DNA from: Shimia sagamensis
Lineage (GTDB): Bacteria > Pseudomonadota > Alphaproteobacteria > Rhodobacterales > Rhodobacteraceae
Length of the DNA: 64,000 nucleotides
NCBI RefSeq assembly: GCF_900182745.1
Contig: NZ_FXTY01000003.1
Span: 248,001-312,000, forward strand
Reading direction: 5' to 3'
Shown: positions 45,656 to 55,427 of the stretch, piece after piece
Layout of the letters: each line of letters starts with the position of its first letter
Numbering within the stretch: position 1 is the first letter of the stretch
The notes under the pieces: generated by a model
The model's input: only the letters and a program-made list of their open reading frames with translations
Databases searched by the model: none
What the model was told of the DNA's origin: nothing
Position numbers and translations under genes: made by a program

Positions 45656-47110
45656 ATGAGTTATCTTGGGGTTGACCTTGGTACGTCTGGCTTGCGGGCT
45701 TTGTTGGTTGATGCCGACGGCGCCCCTATTGGCTCCGCGGAAAGCTACTATGCGGTATCCAATCCTGCTTCTGGATGGTCTGAGCAAGACCCGTCTGACT
45801 GGCTTGCTGCACTAGACGAGGTTGTCGCGAAGTTGAGCTCCAACCACAGCGCAGCCTTCAAGGCATTGCGCGGCATTGGCGTCGCTGGGCACATGCATGG
45901 TGCAACGCTTTTAGATGATGCTGGCGATGTTTTGCGACCTTGTATACTTTGGAATGACACACGATCTGAAGCCGAGGCCGCTGAACTCGATCAGACCACT
46001 GAAGTAAGAGAACTTTCTGCCAATATTGTCTTTCCCGGATTTACGGCACCCAAACTTGTTTGGGTCAAAAATAATGAATCCGAAACCTTTGAAAAAGTGG
46101 CCAAAGTGCTGCTGCCTGCCGCTTACCTCAACTATCATCTTACCGGCGAATATGTGGCCGATAGGTCCGACAGCTCAGGCACGTCTTGGCTGGATGTCAA
46201 ACAACGCGCTTGGTCGGATCTTTTGTTGAAAGCAAGTACGATGTCTCTGGACCAAATGCCGAACTTGGTAGAAGGCAGCGAGACAGCGGGTGTTTTGCGG
46301 TCCGAACTGAAAAGCCGATGGGGCCTGACCGGAGAAGTTGTCGTCTGTGGCGGAGCGGGAGACAACGCCGCCGCCGCCTGTGGAATAGGGGCGCTGCGCG
46401 AAGGCGACGGATTTGTGTCCTTGGGCACCTCAGGCGTTGTTCTCGCTGCACGAGACAGTTTTAACCCTGCGCCAGACACAGCTCTGCATACGTTTTGTCA
46501 CGCCGTGCCCGACCAGTGGTATCAGATGGGCGTGATGCTATCTGCGACTGACAGTTTGAATTGGCTCTCGCGCATCATGGCGACACCGCCCGCGGATCTG
46601 ACAAAGGCGCTCGGTACGGACCTCAAAGCGCCGGGAGATGTGCGGTTCCTGCCATATCTGTCAGGAGAGCGCACGCCACACAATGACGCCCGCATTCGCG
46701 GAGCCTTCACAGGTCTGTCGATGAATAGTGACAAAGAGGAACTTACGCGTGCGGTCATAGAGGGCGTCAGTTTCGGCCTGAAAGATTCACTCGACGCGCT
46801 CAAATCGACAGGCGCGAAAATTGACGCTCTGACGGCCATTGGTGGGGGAAGCGCGTCGGGCTACTGGCTGAACCTTTTGGCTACAGTGCTTGATGTGCCA
46901 CTTAAGATTCCAACAGGGCGAGAGTTCGGCGCCGCCCTTGGTGCGGCGCGTCTGGCGATGATCGCGGCCACCGGTGCATCGCCCAGCGACATTGTCGCCG
47001 CCCCTGAAACGGGTTTTGTTATGCAGCCGAATTCCGACCTTACCGCAGCATTCGCAGACGCATATCAAGCGTTCCGTACCGCTTATCCAGCTGTGAAAAA
47101 CATTCAATAG
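45656..47110 (+). CDS. xylB: Xylulokinase
   Basis: The 484-residue FGGY kinase has the phosphate-1 motif GVDLGTSGLRALLVD, GIGVAGHMHGATLLD and ILWNDTRSEAEAAELD near its N-terminus, and the C-terminal GGSASGYWLNLLATVLDVP. Length and motifs fit xylulokinase, which phosphorylates D-xylulose to D-xylulose-5-phosphate. CGGAG precedes the ATG. It is the enzymatic step following the polyol dehydrogenase. Confidence 0.93.
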   Translation: MSYLGVDLGTSGLRALLVDADGAPIGSAESYYAVSNPASGWSEQDPSDWLAALDEVVAKLSSNHSAAFKALRGIGVAGHMHGATLLDDAGDVLRPCILWNDTRSEAEAAELDQTTEVRELSANIVFPGFTAPKLVWVKNNESETFEKVAKVLLPAAYLNYHLTGEYVADRSDSSGTSWLDVKQRAWSDLLLKASTMSLDQMPNLVEGSETAGVLRSELKSRWGLTGEVVVCGGAGDNAAAACGIGALREGDGFVSLGTSGVVLAARDSFNPAPDTALHTFCHAVPDQWYQMGVMLSATDSLNWLSRIMATPPADLTKALGTDLKAPGDVRFLPYLSGERTPHNDARIRGAFTGLSMNSDKEELTRAVIEGVSFGLKDSLDALKSTGAKIDALTAIGGGSASGYWLNLLATVLDVPLKIPTGREFGAALGAARLAMIAATGASPSDIVAAPETGFVMQPNSDLTAAFADAYQAFRTAYPAVKNIQ

Positions 47111-47158
47111 CGCGCTTTTCGAGCGTGACGACGAAGCTTTAACAGGACGTTTTATCAG

Positions 47159-49156
47159 ATGACCAATCTTTCAAAAAATCTGGAGCCACTCGCAAATGTA
47201 ATCCGTGGCCTTGCGATCGACGCCGTTGAAACGGCTGGGCATGGTCACCCCGGTGCTGCGATGGGAATGGCCGATATCGCAACCGTTCTTTATGCGAACC
47301 ATCTCAAATTTTTAGGGACCTCCCCTGACTGGCATGATCGTGACAGAGTTGTTCTCTCGAACGGTCATGCCTCCATTCTTCACTATTCGCTGCTCTACTT
47401 GACGGGCGTGCCGGGGGTTGAACTGGATGATATCAAGGCGTTTCGAAAGAGCGGGTCGATTACACCCGGCCACCCAGAAGTCGGGCATACCCCCGGTATC
47501 GAGGTAACGACCGGCCCACTTGGTCAAGGGCTTGGCATGTCTGTCGGCTTGGCGCTCGCGGAACAACGTCTTCGCGACGAGTTCGGTTCTGATGTTTGCA
47601 ACCACAGAACTTGGGTGTTCGCAGGCGATGGGTGCTTAATGGAAGGTGTCGGACAAGAGGCCGCATCCCTTGCGGGGCATCTTGGTTTGGGACACCTGAA
47701 CGTGCTTTACGATAGCAACCAAATCACAATTGATGGCAGCACTGCAATCTCGTTCACAGAAGATACCGCAGCCAAATTCAAGGCTATTGGGTGGCACGTC
47801 TTGGAAGCCTGCGGGCATACCCATGCTGAAATTAACGAGGCTCTATCGTCTGCGAAAGCCGAAGTCTCCAAGCCGTCATTGGTGATCCTGCGCACCACAA
47901 TTGGCTATGGTGCGCCGACGAAATCAGGAACGTCAGGTATTCACGGATCCAAGCTTGGAGGCGAAGAAGCGGCTGCGGCCAAAGGCGCGCTTGGGTTGCC
48001 ACCCAAACCATTCGAAATCCCTGCCGAGCATTTGAAAGCCTGGCGCACGTTCGGAGCGCAAGGCGCAGCAGCACATAAGGCCTGGCAGGCACGCATCTCG
48101 AAACTCAAGGCCGACGTTGCGAAAGACTATGCGCGCCGTATGCAGGGTGACCTGCCTATGGGCCTTCACGATGCTCTTGAGAAAACGAAGCACTTCTATT
48201 TCTTAGAACCCAAGACGCTCGCAACGCGAAAAGCCAGTCAGCTTGCTCTTGAGGTATTCACAGAAAAGATGCCGGAAATGATCGGCGGATCGGCTGATTT
48301 GACTGGCTCAAATCTGACAAAAACATCTGCGACAGACACAGTCTTTTCTGCTGCTGCGAGTGGGCGTTACGTCAATTATGGTGTGCGCGAATTCGCGATG
48401 GCCGCTGCCATGAACGGCTTGGCGCTTCACGGGGGGATCATACCCTATGGTGGAACGTTCCTCGTCTTCTCTGACTATATGCGCAACGCGATCCGGCTTG
48501 CGGCTTTGATGAAAGCCAAGACACTTTTCGTGATGACACACGATTCCATCGGGCTTGGTGAAGACGGGCCGACCCACCAACCTGTCGAACATTTGGCCAG
48601 CTTGCGTGCCATTCCAGGTCTCCATGTTTTCCGTCCGGCTGACGTCATAGAGACGATCGAAGCCTATGAGGCCGCAATGACAGCAAACGGCCCGTCGCTC
48701 TTTGCCTTTTCTCGACAGGGGGTTGCGCAAGTTCGGTTGAGGCAAAGCACTGAAAATCTGACATCCAAAGGAGGCTACGTTCTTGTTAAACCGGATGCGC
48801 CGCGTGATGTCACACTCATCGCAACCGGCACCGAAGTGACGCTTGCGGTCGAAGCGGCGAAGATACTGGCTGAACGTGGCGTCCACGCCGCAGTTGTGTC
48901 CTTACCATGCTGGTCTTTGTTTGATCGCCAAGGGAAAGACTACCGAGATAGCGTGCTGGGAGATGTGCCACGTATCGCCGTAGAAGCGGCCAGCACCTTC
49001 GGTTGGACGCGATATGTAAACAGCGAAGAGGATGTTCTCGGCGTTGCGGAGTTTGGCGCGTCGGCTAGCGACAAAGAGCTATATGCAAAGTTTGGGCTGA
49101 CACCCGAGAATATCGCTCGGCAGGCACACAAAAAAGTCGAGGCCAGCTTCGTTTGA
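47159..49156 (+). CDS. tkt: Transketolase
   Basis: The 665-residue enzyme has the thiamine pyrophosphate motif GDGCLMEGVGQEA (Mg2+ and TPP binding), HGHPGAAMGMADI at residues 22-34, DSNQITIDG, NYGVREFAM (catalytic Glu) and HDSIGLGEDGPTHQPVE. It moves two-carbon units between xylulose-5-phosphate and aldoses in the non-oxidative pentose phosphate pathway. Its gene neighbours xylB and transaldolase supply and use its substrates. Being inside an integrase-linked island, it is probably an accessory copy in addition to a chromosomal one, which lies outside this window. Confidence 0.95.
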   Translation: MTNLSKNLEPLANVIRGLAIDAVETAGHGHPGAAMGMADIATVLYANHLKFLGTSPDWHDRDRVVLSNGHASILHYSLLYLTGVPGVELDDIKAFRKSGSITPGHPEVGHTPGIEVTTGPLGQGLGMSVGLALAEQRLRDEFGSDVCNHRTWVFAGDGCLMEGVGQEAASLAGHLGLGHLNVLYDSNQITIDGSTAISFTEDTAAKFKAIGWHVLEACGHTHAEINEALSSAKAEVSKPSLVILRTTIGYGAPTKSGTSGIHGSKLGGEEAAAAKGALGLPPKPFEIPAEHLKAWRTFGAQGAAAHKAWQARISKLKADVAKDYARRMQGDLPMGLHDALEKTKHFYFLEPKTLATRKASQLALEVFTEKMPEMIGGSADLTGSNLTKTSATDTVFSAAASGRYVNYGVREFAMAAAMNGLALHGGIIPYGGTFLVFSDYMRNAIRLAALMKAKTLFVMTHDSIGLGEDGPTHQPVEHLASLRAIPGLHVFRPADVIETIEAYEAAMTANGPSLFAFSRQGVAQVRLRQSTENLTSKGGYVLVKPDAPRDVTLIATGTEVTLAVEAAKILAERGVHAAVVSLPCWSLFDRQGKDYRDSVLGDVPRIAVEAASTFGWTRYVNSEEDVLGVAEFGASASDKELYAKFGLTPENIARQAHKKVEASFV

Positions 49157-49231
49157 GGCCAGTAGGGAAATGTCCCCAAAGTCTGCCTTTTCTCTCCTTG
49201 TGTCCCAGAATACTGAAATCTTATACGAAAG

Positions 49232-50182
49232 ATGGTTCCTTTGATTAGCGCACTCCAACAGCTTGAACAGATGACTATGATTGTCGCCGATACTGGTGAC
49301 GCCGGCCTTGTGAAAAAGCACAAGCCTCTAGATTGCACAACCAACCCGTCCCTTGTGCTTGCCGCATTGAACAGTCCAGACTCACAAGATCTTATTGAGC
49401 AGGAAATTTCAGCGGCACGTAGTGCGTCCATGGATGCTGCGGCCCTGTGTGACACGCTGACCGTGTCCATCGGTGCGAACCTGACAACTTTGGTGCCGGG
49501 CCGTGTTTCAACTGAGGTCGACGCACGATTGTCGTTTGACGTCGATGCCTCAGTGCGTAGGGCGCATGCGATTGTTGAGGACTATGCCAAGCGCGGAGTT
49601 TCAAAGGGTCGCATCCTGATCAAGCTTGCCTCAACTTGGGAAGGTATTCGCGCAGCTGAAGTGTTAGAGCGCGAAGGGATCAACTGTAACCTCACGCTGC
49701 TATTTACCTTAGAGCAAGCCAAGGCATGTGCAGATGCTGGCGCATTTTTGATTTCGCCGTTTGTGGGCCGGATCACGGATTGGTACAAAAAAGCCGAAGG
49801 TGTTTCTGAATACGCACCCGAAGAGGACCCAGGCGTCAAATCTGTCCGTGAAATCTATACCTATTTCAAAGAGCATGGGATCGAAACAGTTGTGATGGGC
49901 GCATCGTTCCGCCACATTGGCCAGATCAAAGCTCTGGCGGGTTGCGATAGGCTCACGATCTCTCCTGATCTCCTTACTGAGCTGGCGGATGACACCAGTA
50001 TCGTTGACCGCGCCTTGTTGCCTGTCGACGGCAGTAAACGAACGCCTGTTGCAATCTCAGAAGAGGACTTCCGCTGGGACATGAACCAAAATGCCATGGG
50101 AACCGAAAAGCTAGCAGAAGGTATCCGAAAATTCGATGCAGATCACCTGATGCTGCTCAATATACTGGCGGACCGCATATAG
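49232..50182 (+). CDS. tal: Transaldolase
   Basis: The 316-residue enzyme matches the TalB type: CTTNPSLVLAALNS near residue 30, Schiff-base lysine in RILIKLASTWEG, SPFVGRITDWYKK and MGASFRHIGQIKALAGCDRLT. It exchanges three-carbon units between sedoheptulose-7-phosphate and glyceraldehyde-3-phosphate. It follows transketolase by 75 bases and is the last gene of the catabolic operon. Confidence 0.95.
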   Translation: MVPLISALQQLEQMTMIVADTGDAGLVKKHKPLDCTTNPSLVLAALNSPDSQDLIEQEISAARSASMDAAALCDTLTVSIGANLTTLVPGRVSTEVDARLSFDVDASVRRAHAIVEDYAKRGVSKGRILIKLASTWEGIRAAEVLEREGINCNLTLLFTLEQAKACADAGAFLISPFVGRITDWYKKAEGVSEYAPEEDPGVKSVREIYTYFKEHGIETVVMGASFRHIGQIKALAGCDRLTISPDLLTELADDTSIVDRALLPVDGSKRTPVAISEEDFRWDMNQNAMGTEKLAEGIRKFDADHLMLLNILADRI

Positions 50183-50441
50183 TCATTCAGTGGACCATCT
50201 GCTCGTTCTTAGAGCTTGAGCAATCAGATCATTTTTGACCTGTTTCTCAAAGTGCCGGGCGTTGCTCCGCAGGCAGAAACTTGAATTTCTACTCATCTGT
50301 CTTGGTGCGCATCTTGGCACTGCCTTGAATGGGTGTGAGGTGGAGTTTTCCGAAAATCAGCCGTTCGTTCCTCGTACCGCCTTCAGCGATTTGGGCTCAT
50401 TGCGGACATTCTCTGCAGGCGCGTGAACTGTCCCCCCCAAC
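50183..50441. other. Gene-free stretch at the island right edge
   Basis: About 260 bases after the transaldolase gene, extending to the terminator of the zf-CHCC gene, contain no supported gene. A 4-frame set of open frames (for example 50329-50739) matches nothing. No copy of the tRNA-Phe 3' end was seen, so the attachment site is not located. Confidence 0.5.
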
Positions 50442-50466
50442 AAAAAAAACCGCCCCACCGGACGGT
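50442..50466 (-). terminator. Terminator of the zf-CHCC gene
   Basis: On the minus strand ACCGTCC pairs with GGGCGGT (one T-G wobble) and is followed by TTTTTTTT. It lies 31 bases past the stop codon. Confidence 0.8.
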
Positions 50467-50496
50467 CTTCCCAATCTCTCAATCCAATGGCGACCC

Positions 50497-50673
50497 TCAA
50501 GCCACCTTGTCTTTGAAATCCTCGTGGATGAACTTGCAGTCACAATACGGGCACTCCACCCAGCCGTGCTCATTTGGGATTTGCAGGTACACGCGCGGGT
50601 GGCCGCCCTCACCGCCGTCACAAGACACTCGGTAGCTGTCCACAATCTTGGTTTCTGGGGCGTCAATTGTCAT
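50497..50673 (-). CDS. zf-CHCC zinc-finger domain protein (NDUFS6-like)
   Basis: This 58-codon gene reads [21 protein letters not shown], then [12 protein letters not shown] and [10 protein letters not shown]. The C-x8-H...C-x2-C arrangement is the zf-CHCC (PF10276) signature of a small zinc protein related to the NDUFS6 subunit of complex I. It is on the minus strand and its terminator follows. Function is not settled, but alphaproteobacterial members are short stand-alone proteins like this. Confidence 0.9.
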   Translation of the reverse strand: MTIDAPETKIVDSYRVSCDGGEGGHPRVYLQIPNEHGWVECPYCDCKFIHEDFKDKVA

Positions 50674-50796
50674 CTGCGATGTCCTTTTTGGCTTCGGAGG
50701 TGCCCTCCGATGGCGGTGTTTTCTGTCGGCTGTGGTTGAGCTTCACATCCGCATTGATTAGGGCGAATAATAGGCATTGCGCAGCGGGGAGCAAGA

Positions 50797-51735
50797 GTGG
50801 CCATGACCAACAACGCGATTGAAATTCGAGGGTTGCAAAAGACCTACAAAGGTGGCCGCGGCACCCCCGCCAAACACGCACTCAAAGGCGTCGATCTGAC
50901 GGTGCCTGCAGGCAAGATTTTTGGCCTGCTTGGGCCCAACGGTGCGGGCAAATCGACCATGATCAACATCATGGCGGGTCTTGTGAACAAGTCGTCCGGT
51001 ACCGTGAAAATCTGGGGCTTTGATCAGGATGAAAACCCCCGCCAATCCCGCGCCGCGATCGGTGTGATGCCCCAAGAATTGAATCTTGATCCATTCTTCA
51101 CGCCGCGCGGTGCGCTGGAAGTACAGGCTGGTCTTTACGGCGTGCCCAAACACCAGCGCCAAAGTGACGACATCCTGCGCATGGTGGGCCTGTCAGACAA
51201 AGCTGAGGCTTACGCCCGCACACTTTCCGGTGGCATGCAGCGCCGGTTGCTGCTTGGCAAAGCGCTGGTGCACCAACCGCAGGTATTGGTTCTGGATGAG
51301 CCCACCGCTGGTGTGGATATTGAACTGCGCCAGATGCTGTGGTCCAACATTCGTCGCCTGAATGAGGAACGCGGCGTGACCGTGATCCTGACTACCCACT
51401 ACCTCGAAGAGGCGGAGGAGATGTGTGATGAGATTGCCATCATCAACCACGGCGAGGTGGTCGCGCGGGACAGCACCGCAAACCTGCTGGGACAGGTGGA
51501 CAGCAAATGTATGGTGATTGATCCGGTTGCGCCGGTGGAGACATTGCCATCCGCGCCCGGTATCGAGGTCACGCGCCGCGGTGACGGCCGCATCGCGCTG
51601 ACCTATCAGGCGCGCGAAACCTCAGCGGAGGATGTGCTTGGCGCGGTACGAGCTGCGGGCATCGCCATTGCTGATGTGAAAACAGAGCAGGCTGATCTGG
51701 AAGATGTATTTCTACAGCTGACCAAATCCACCTAG
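50797..51735 (+). CDS. ABC transporter ATP-binding protein (ABC-2 export type), orphan
   Basis: The 312-residue ATPase has Walker A LLGPNGAGKSTMINI, signature LSGGMQRRLLLG, Walker B VLVLDEPTAGVD and ILTTHYLEEAEEM. It resembles the CcmA/DrrA-like exporters for drugs, lipids or polysaccharides. A partner membrane protein would be expected beside it, but the next gene is dnaE on the other strand and the upstream gene is the zf-CHCC protein. The start is GTG 50797, 5 bases after GGGGAG; ATG 50803 is the alternative. Confidence 0.9.
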   Translation: MAMTNNAIEIRGLQKTYKGGRGTPAKHALKGVDLTVPAGKIFGLLGPNGAGKSTMINIMAGLVNKSSGTVKIWGFDQDENPRQSRAAIGVMPQELNLDPFFTPRGALEVQAGLYGVPKHQRQSDDILRMVGLSDKAEAYARTLSGGMQRRLLLGKALVHQPQVLVLDEPTAGVDIELRQMLWSNIRRLNEERGVTVILTTHYLEEAEEMCDEIAIINHGEVVARDSTANLLGQVDSKCMVIDPVAPVETLPSAPGIEVTRRGDGRIALTYQARETSAEDVLGAVRAAGIAIADVKTEQADLEDVFLQLTKST

Positions 51736-51748
51736 ATCAAAAGGGGCA

Positions 51749-51767
51749 GGGCGGTGCCACGCCGCCC
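51749..51767. terminator. Hairpin between convergent ABC ATPase and dnaE genes
   Basis: GGGCGG and CCGCCC enclose a 7-base loop, with outer AAGG/CCTT pairing possible. No T-run is present, so activity as a terminator is uncertain. Confidence 0.5.
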
Positions 51768-51772
51768 GCGCC

Positions 51773-54700
51773 TTAAATTTCCTCAACCGCCATCACGCCT
51801 TCAACAGACTTCAGCGCGCTTTTGATTTGGGGGTTCACCGGGAAGCCCACACCCGCATCAATCTCCACCTCGCCGGGCAGTTCCATATTGGTCAGGCAGA
51901 ACCAGATCGGCCCCTTGGGCAAGTTCTTCATGGTCTCTTTTGCGCCCTCAAGGATATTGGCCACCGGCCCCACCGCACTGGCATCATCCAGATAGATTTT
52001 CAGCCCCGTGTTGCCCGCATCCGCAACAATGGTCTCCACTGGCGTCATGGATTGCGCCAACAGCTTGAGCTGATCGCTCTCCATCTCCGCTTTCACGGTC
52101 ACCACCACCTTGGAACCGGTCTCGAGATGCTCGCGGCATTTCTCCAGCGTGTCCGAAAAGATTGTGACCTCATAAGCCCCTGTTGGATCAGACAGCTGCG
52201 CAAAGGCAAACCGGTTCCCCCGCGCCGATTTCCGCTCCTGCCGCCCGGAAACCCGCCCGGCGAGTTTGGCAATGCACGGCCCGCCGCGCGCCTTGTCGGT
52301 CAGCTCATCCAATGTCAGCACGTTCTTGCGCTTCAGCGGCGCCATAAAGTCCTCAAGCGGGTGACCCGACAGGAAGAACCCAATCGCTTTGGCCTCCTCA
52401 TCGAGCCGCTCCGCCTGCAGCCAATCTCCGGCTGGTGACAGCCGTGGCTCCGGCAAATCGTCCCCAGCTTCGCCAAACAGCGACACCTGATTGGAACTCT
52501 TCTGTTCATGAATTGCAGCGGAGTAGTTCACCAGCCCATCCAGACTTTCCATCACCCGCCGCCGGTTGCCATCCAGCTGATCAAACCCCCCGGACCGCGC
52601 CAGCATCTCCAAAGGCCGCTTGCCCACCTTTTTCAGATCCACCCGGCGGGCCATGTCAAACAGCGTGGCAAACGGCTTGTCCACACCGTGCACCTTGCGC
52701 CCCTCGGTCACCAGCTTCATCGCTTCCAAACCAACGTTTTTCAACGCGCCAAGCGCATAGACCAGCGCGCCATCCACCACCTTAAACGTCGCATCCGAGC
52801 GGTTCACACAAGGCGGCACATAAGGCAGTTTCAGCGCCTTCTTCACTTCTTCAAAATACACCGCCAACTTATCGGTCAGGTGAATATCGCAGTTCATCAC
52901 GCCGGCCATAAACTCCACCGGATGGTTCGCTTTCAGCCATGCGGTCTGGTAACTCACCACCGCATAGGCCGCCGCGTGCGATTTGTTAAAGCCGTAGTTC
53001 GCAAACTTCTCCAGAAGGTCAAACACCTCGCTGGCTTTCTTCGCCGGAACCCCGTTCTCGGCGGCGCCTTTCTCAAACTTCGGACGCTCCGCGTCCATCG
53101 CCTCTTTGATCTTCTTACCCATCGCCCGGCGCAACAGGTCCGCGCCGCCAAGCGAATAGCCCGCCATGACTTGCGCAATCTGCATCACCTGTTCCTGATA
53201 AACGATGATACCCTGTGTTTCTTCCAGAATGTGGTCAATCAGCGGGTGCACCGACTCGATCTCTTTGAGCCCGTTTTTCACCTCACAATAGGTTGGGATG
53301 TTCTCCATCGGCCCCGGACGGTAGAGCGCCACAAGCGCAACAATATCCTCGATGCAGTTGGGCTTCATACGCTTCAGCGCGTCCATCATGCCGGTGGATT
53401 CCACCTGGAACACCGCCACGGTTTTGGCCGCGGAATATAGCTTATAGGTCGGCTCATCATCCAGCGGGATGGCGTTGATCTGGTTCTCCGCACCCTCTGC
53501 TGGCTCATACAGCTGCGTGCCATCGGCGGCCACATGCAGCGGTCGGTTTGAACTGTGGATTTGTTCAATCGCGTTCTGAATGACGGTCAGGGTTTTCAGG
53601 CCCAAGAAGTCAAACTTCACCAGCCCCGCCTGTTCCACCCATTTCATGTTGAACTGGGTGGCTGGCATGTCGGAGCGCGGATCCTGATAAAGTGGCACCA
53701 GCGCATCCAAGGGCCGGTCGCCAATCACCACACCCGCCGCGTGGGTCGAGGCGTTCCGCAAAAGCCCCTCCACCTGCTGCCCATAGGTCAGCAATCGGTC
53801 CACCACCTCTTCGTTTTTGGCTTCTTCGCGCAGACGCGGTTCTTCTTTCAAAGAATCCGCAATCGACATCGGTTTCACGCCTTCGACCGGGATCAGCTTG
53901 GACAACCGGTCGACTTGGCCATACGGCATCTGCAACACCCGTCCAATGTCGCGTACGGCGGCTTTGGACAGCAGCGCACCAAAGGTGATGATCTGCCCCA
54001 CCTTGTCGCGGCCGTATTTCTGCTGCACAAACTTGATCACCTCTTCCCGGCGATCCATGCAGAAGTCGATGTCAAAGTCAGGCATCGACACCCGTTCCGG
54101 GTTTAGAAAACGTTCAAACAACAGGGAATAACGCAACGGGTCCAAGTCGGTGATGGTCAGCGCATAGGCCACCAGCGAGCCCGCCCCGGAGCCCCGGCCT
54201 GGACCAACCGGAATGTCGTTGTCTTTGCTCCACTGGATGAAGTCCGCAACAATCAAAAAGTAGCCCGGGAACCCCATGCCCTCAATGATGCCCAACTCAA
54301 AATCAAGCCGTTCCTGGTATTCCTCTACGGACACCGCATGGGGGATCACGGCCAATCGGTTTTGCAGGCCCTCATTTGCTATTCGGCGCAGTTCGGAAAC
54401 CTCGTCGTCGGCAAACTTAGGCAAAATTGGATCGCGCAGATAGGTGGCAAAGGCACAGCGTCTGGCAATCTCAACGGTGTTTTCAATCGCCTCTGGCAGA
54501 TCAGCAAACAGTGTGATCATCTCTTCTTGAGATTTGAAATAGTGCTGAGGCGTCAAACGCCGCCGCCCGTCCTGCTGATCGACATAAGCGCCCTCAGAGA
54601 TACAGATCAGCGCGTCATGTGCCTCATACATTTCGGTGGCCGGGAAATAGACGTCATTGGTCGCCACCAATGGCAGGTCCATGGCATAGGCCATTTCAAT

Positions 54701-55291
54701 GAACCCGCGTTCGGTCAGCTGTTCCGCTTCGGGCAAGCCGTTCTCGCCGGGGTGCCGCTGCAACTCGACGTACAGCCGGTCGCCAAAAATTTGCTTTAGG
54801 CGTGTCATCATGGCTTGGGCAGTCTCATGCTGCCCATCGCGCATCATCCGCCCCATTGGGCCATCTGGTCCACCGGTCAGACAGATCAAGCCGGCAGAGC
54901 GCTCTGCCAATTCTTCGAGCGTGACCTGCGGTACCTGCCCACCATTGTCCACGTACAGGCAGGACGACAGTTTCATCAGGTTCTCGTAGCCCTCTTCGCG
55001 CTGGGACAGCAGCACAATGGGGGCTGGTTTTGGTGGTAACGTGCGGCCAGATGGGTCGTCGTGCGGCATCCGCATGTCAACCTGACAGCCAACGATGGGC
55101 TGAATGCCCGCGCCTTGAGCGGTGACCGAGAACTCCAGCGCCGCAAACAAGCTATTGGTGTCGGTGATCGCCACAGCTGGCATGCCCATATCGGCACACA
55201 TGCCGGGCAGCTTTTTACAGCGCACCGCCCCCTCTAGCAGAGAGTATTCGGTGTGGGTGCGGAGGTGGATGAATCGAGGTGCGTTGGTCAT
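51773..55291 (-). CDS. dnaE: DNA polymerase III subunit alpha
   Basis: The 1172-residue replicative polymerase begins with the PHP domain (FIHLRTHTEYSLLEGAVR) and has the catalytic motif PDFDIDFCMDRREEVI in the palm, the NTP/tau-binding segments and an OB fold near the C-terminus (GGPCIAKLAGRVSGRQERKS). It is the catalytic subunit of the chromosomal replicase. The length fits DnaE1. It occupies a long minus-strand stretch and is not part of an operon with its neighbours here. Confidence 0.97.
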   Translation of the reverse strand: MTNAPRFIHLRTHTEYSLLEGAVRCKKLPGMCADMGMPAVAITDTNSLFAALEFSVTAQGAGIQPIVGCQVDMRMPHDDPSGRTLPPKPAPIVLLSQREEGYENLMKLSSCLYVDNGGQVPQVTLEELAERSAGLICLTGGPDGPMGRMMRDGQHETAQAMMTRLKQIFGDRLYVELQRHPGENGLPEAEQLTERGFIEMAYAMDLPLVATNDVYFPATEMYEAHDALICISEGAYVDQQDGRRRLTPQHYFKSQEEMITLFADLPEAIENTVEIARRCAFATYLRDPILPKFADDEVSELRRIANEGLQNRLAVIPHAVSVEEYQERLDFELGIIEGMGFPGYFLIVADFIQWSKDNDIPVGPGRGSGAGSLVAYALTITDLDPLRYSLLFERFLNPERVSMPDFDIDFCMDRREEVIKFVQQKYGRDKVGQIITFGALLSKAAVRDIGRVLQMPYGQVDRLSKLIPVEGVKPMSIADSLKEEPRLREEAKNEEVVDRLLTYGQQVEGLLRNASTHAAGVVIGDRPLDALVPLYQDPRSDMPATQFNMKWVEQAGLVKFDFLGLKTLTVIQNAIEQIHSSNRPLHVAADGTQLYEPAEGAENQINAIPLDDEPTYKLYSAAKTVAVFQVESTGMMDALKRMKPNCIEDIVALVALYRPGPMENIPTYCEVKNGLKEIESVHPLIDHILEETQGIIVYQEQVMQIAQVMAGYSLGGADLLRRAMGKKIKEAMDAERPKFEKGAAENGVPAKKASEVFDLLEKFANYGFNKSHAAAYAVVSYQTAWLKANHPVEFMAGVMNCDIHLTDKLAVYFEEVKKALKLPYVPPCVNRSDATFKVVDGALVYALGALKNVGLEAMKLVTEGRKVHGVDKPFATLFDMARRVDLKKVGKRPLEMLARSGGFDQLDGNRRRVMESLDGLVNYSAAIHEQKSSNQVSLFGEAGDDLPEPRLSPAGDWLQAERLDEEAKAIGFFLSGHPLEDFMAPLKRKNVLTLDELTDKARGGPCIAKLAGRVSGRQERKSARGNRFAFAQLSDPTGAYEVTIFSDTLEKCREHLETGSKVVVTVKAEMESDQLKLLAQSMTPVETIVADAGNTGLKIYLDDASAVGPVANILEGAKETMKNLPKGPIWFCLTNMELPGEVEIDAGVGFPVNPQIKSALKSVEGVMAVEEI

Positions 55292-55427
55292 CCCGATAAG
55301 CTATCTCAGCCGCTCTGGGGAAGAAACTGCTCTCGGCTTCATTTGGCCAAAAACTTCTTGGCGACACCACATCGTTGATGGGAAGGGGCGTTGCCCCTTG
55401 CGCGATACTGTGCGGGGTGTTGTGCGC

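Larger units (their letters stand above)
37268..50440. mobile_element. Putative genomic island inserted at tRNA-Phe carrying a sugar-alcohol module
   Basis: The left edge is tRNA-Phe followed by a P4-type integrase gene. The right edge is placed loosely before the zf-CHCC gene at 50497, where core-like gene content resumes. Between them are only the integrase and a contiguous pentitol cluster (39153-50182), flanked by about 0.3-0.5 kb without genes. By eye the interior is less GC-rich than the flanks. No attR repeat was found, so the right boundary is an estimate. Confidence 0.65.

Noticed and set aside
50440-50470. CCGCCCC as a possible remnant of the tRNA-Phe 3' end
   Set aside because: Only seven bases match, and they belong to the terminator of the zf-CHCC gene.
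50329-50739. 136-codon plus-strand frame at the island right edge
   Set aside because: It is antisense to the zf-CHCC gene at its end and lacks motifs.
52508-53440. 310-codon plus-strand frame inside dnaE
   Set aside because: An antisense shadow, rich in His and Arg, typical of GC-rich complement.
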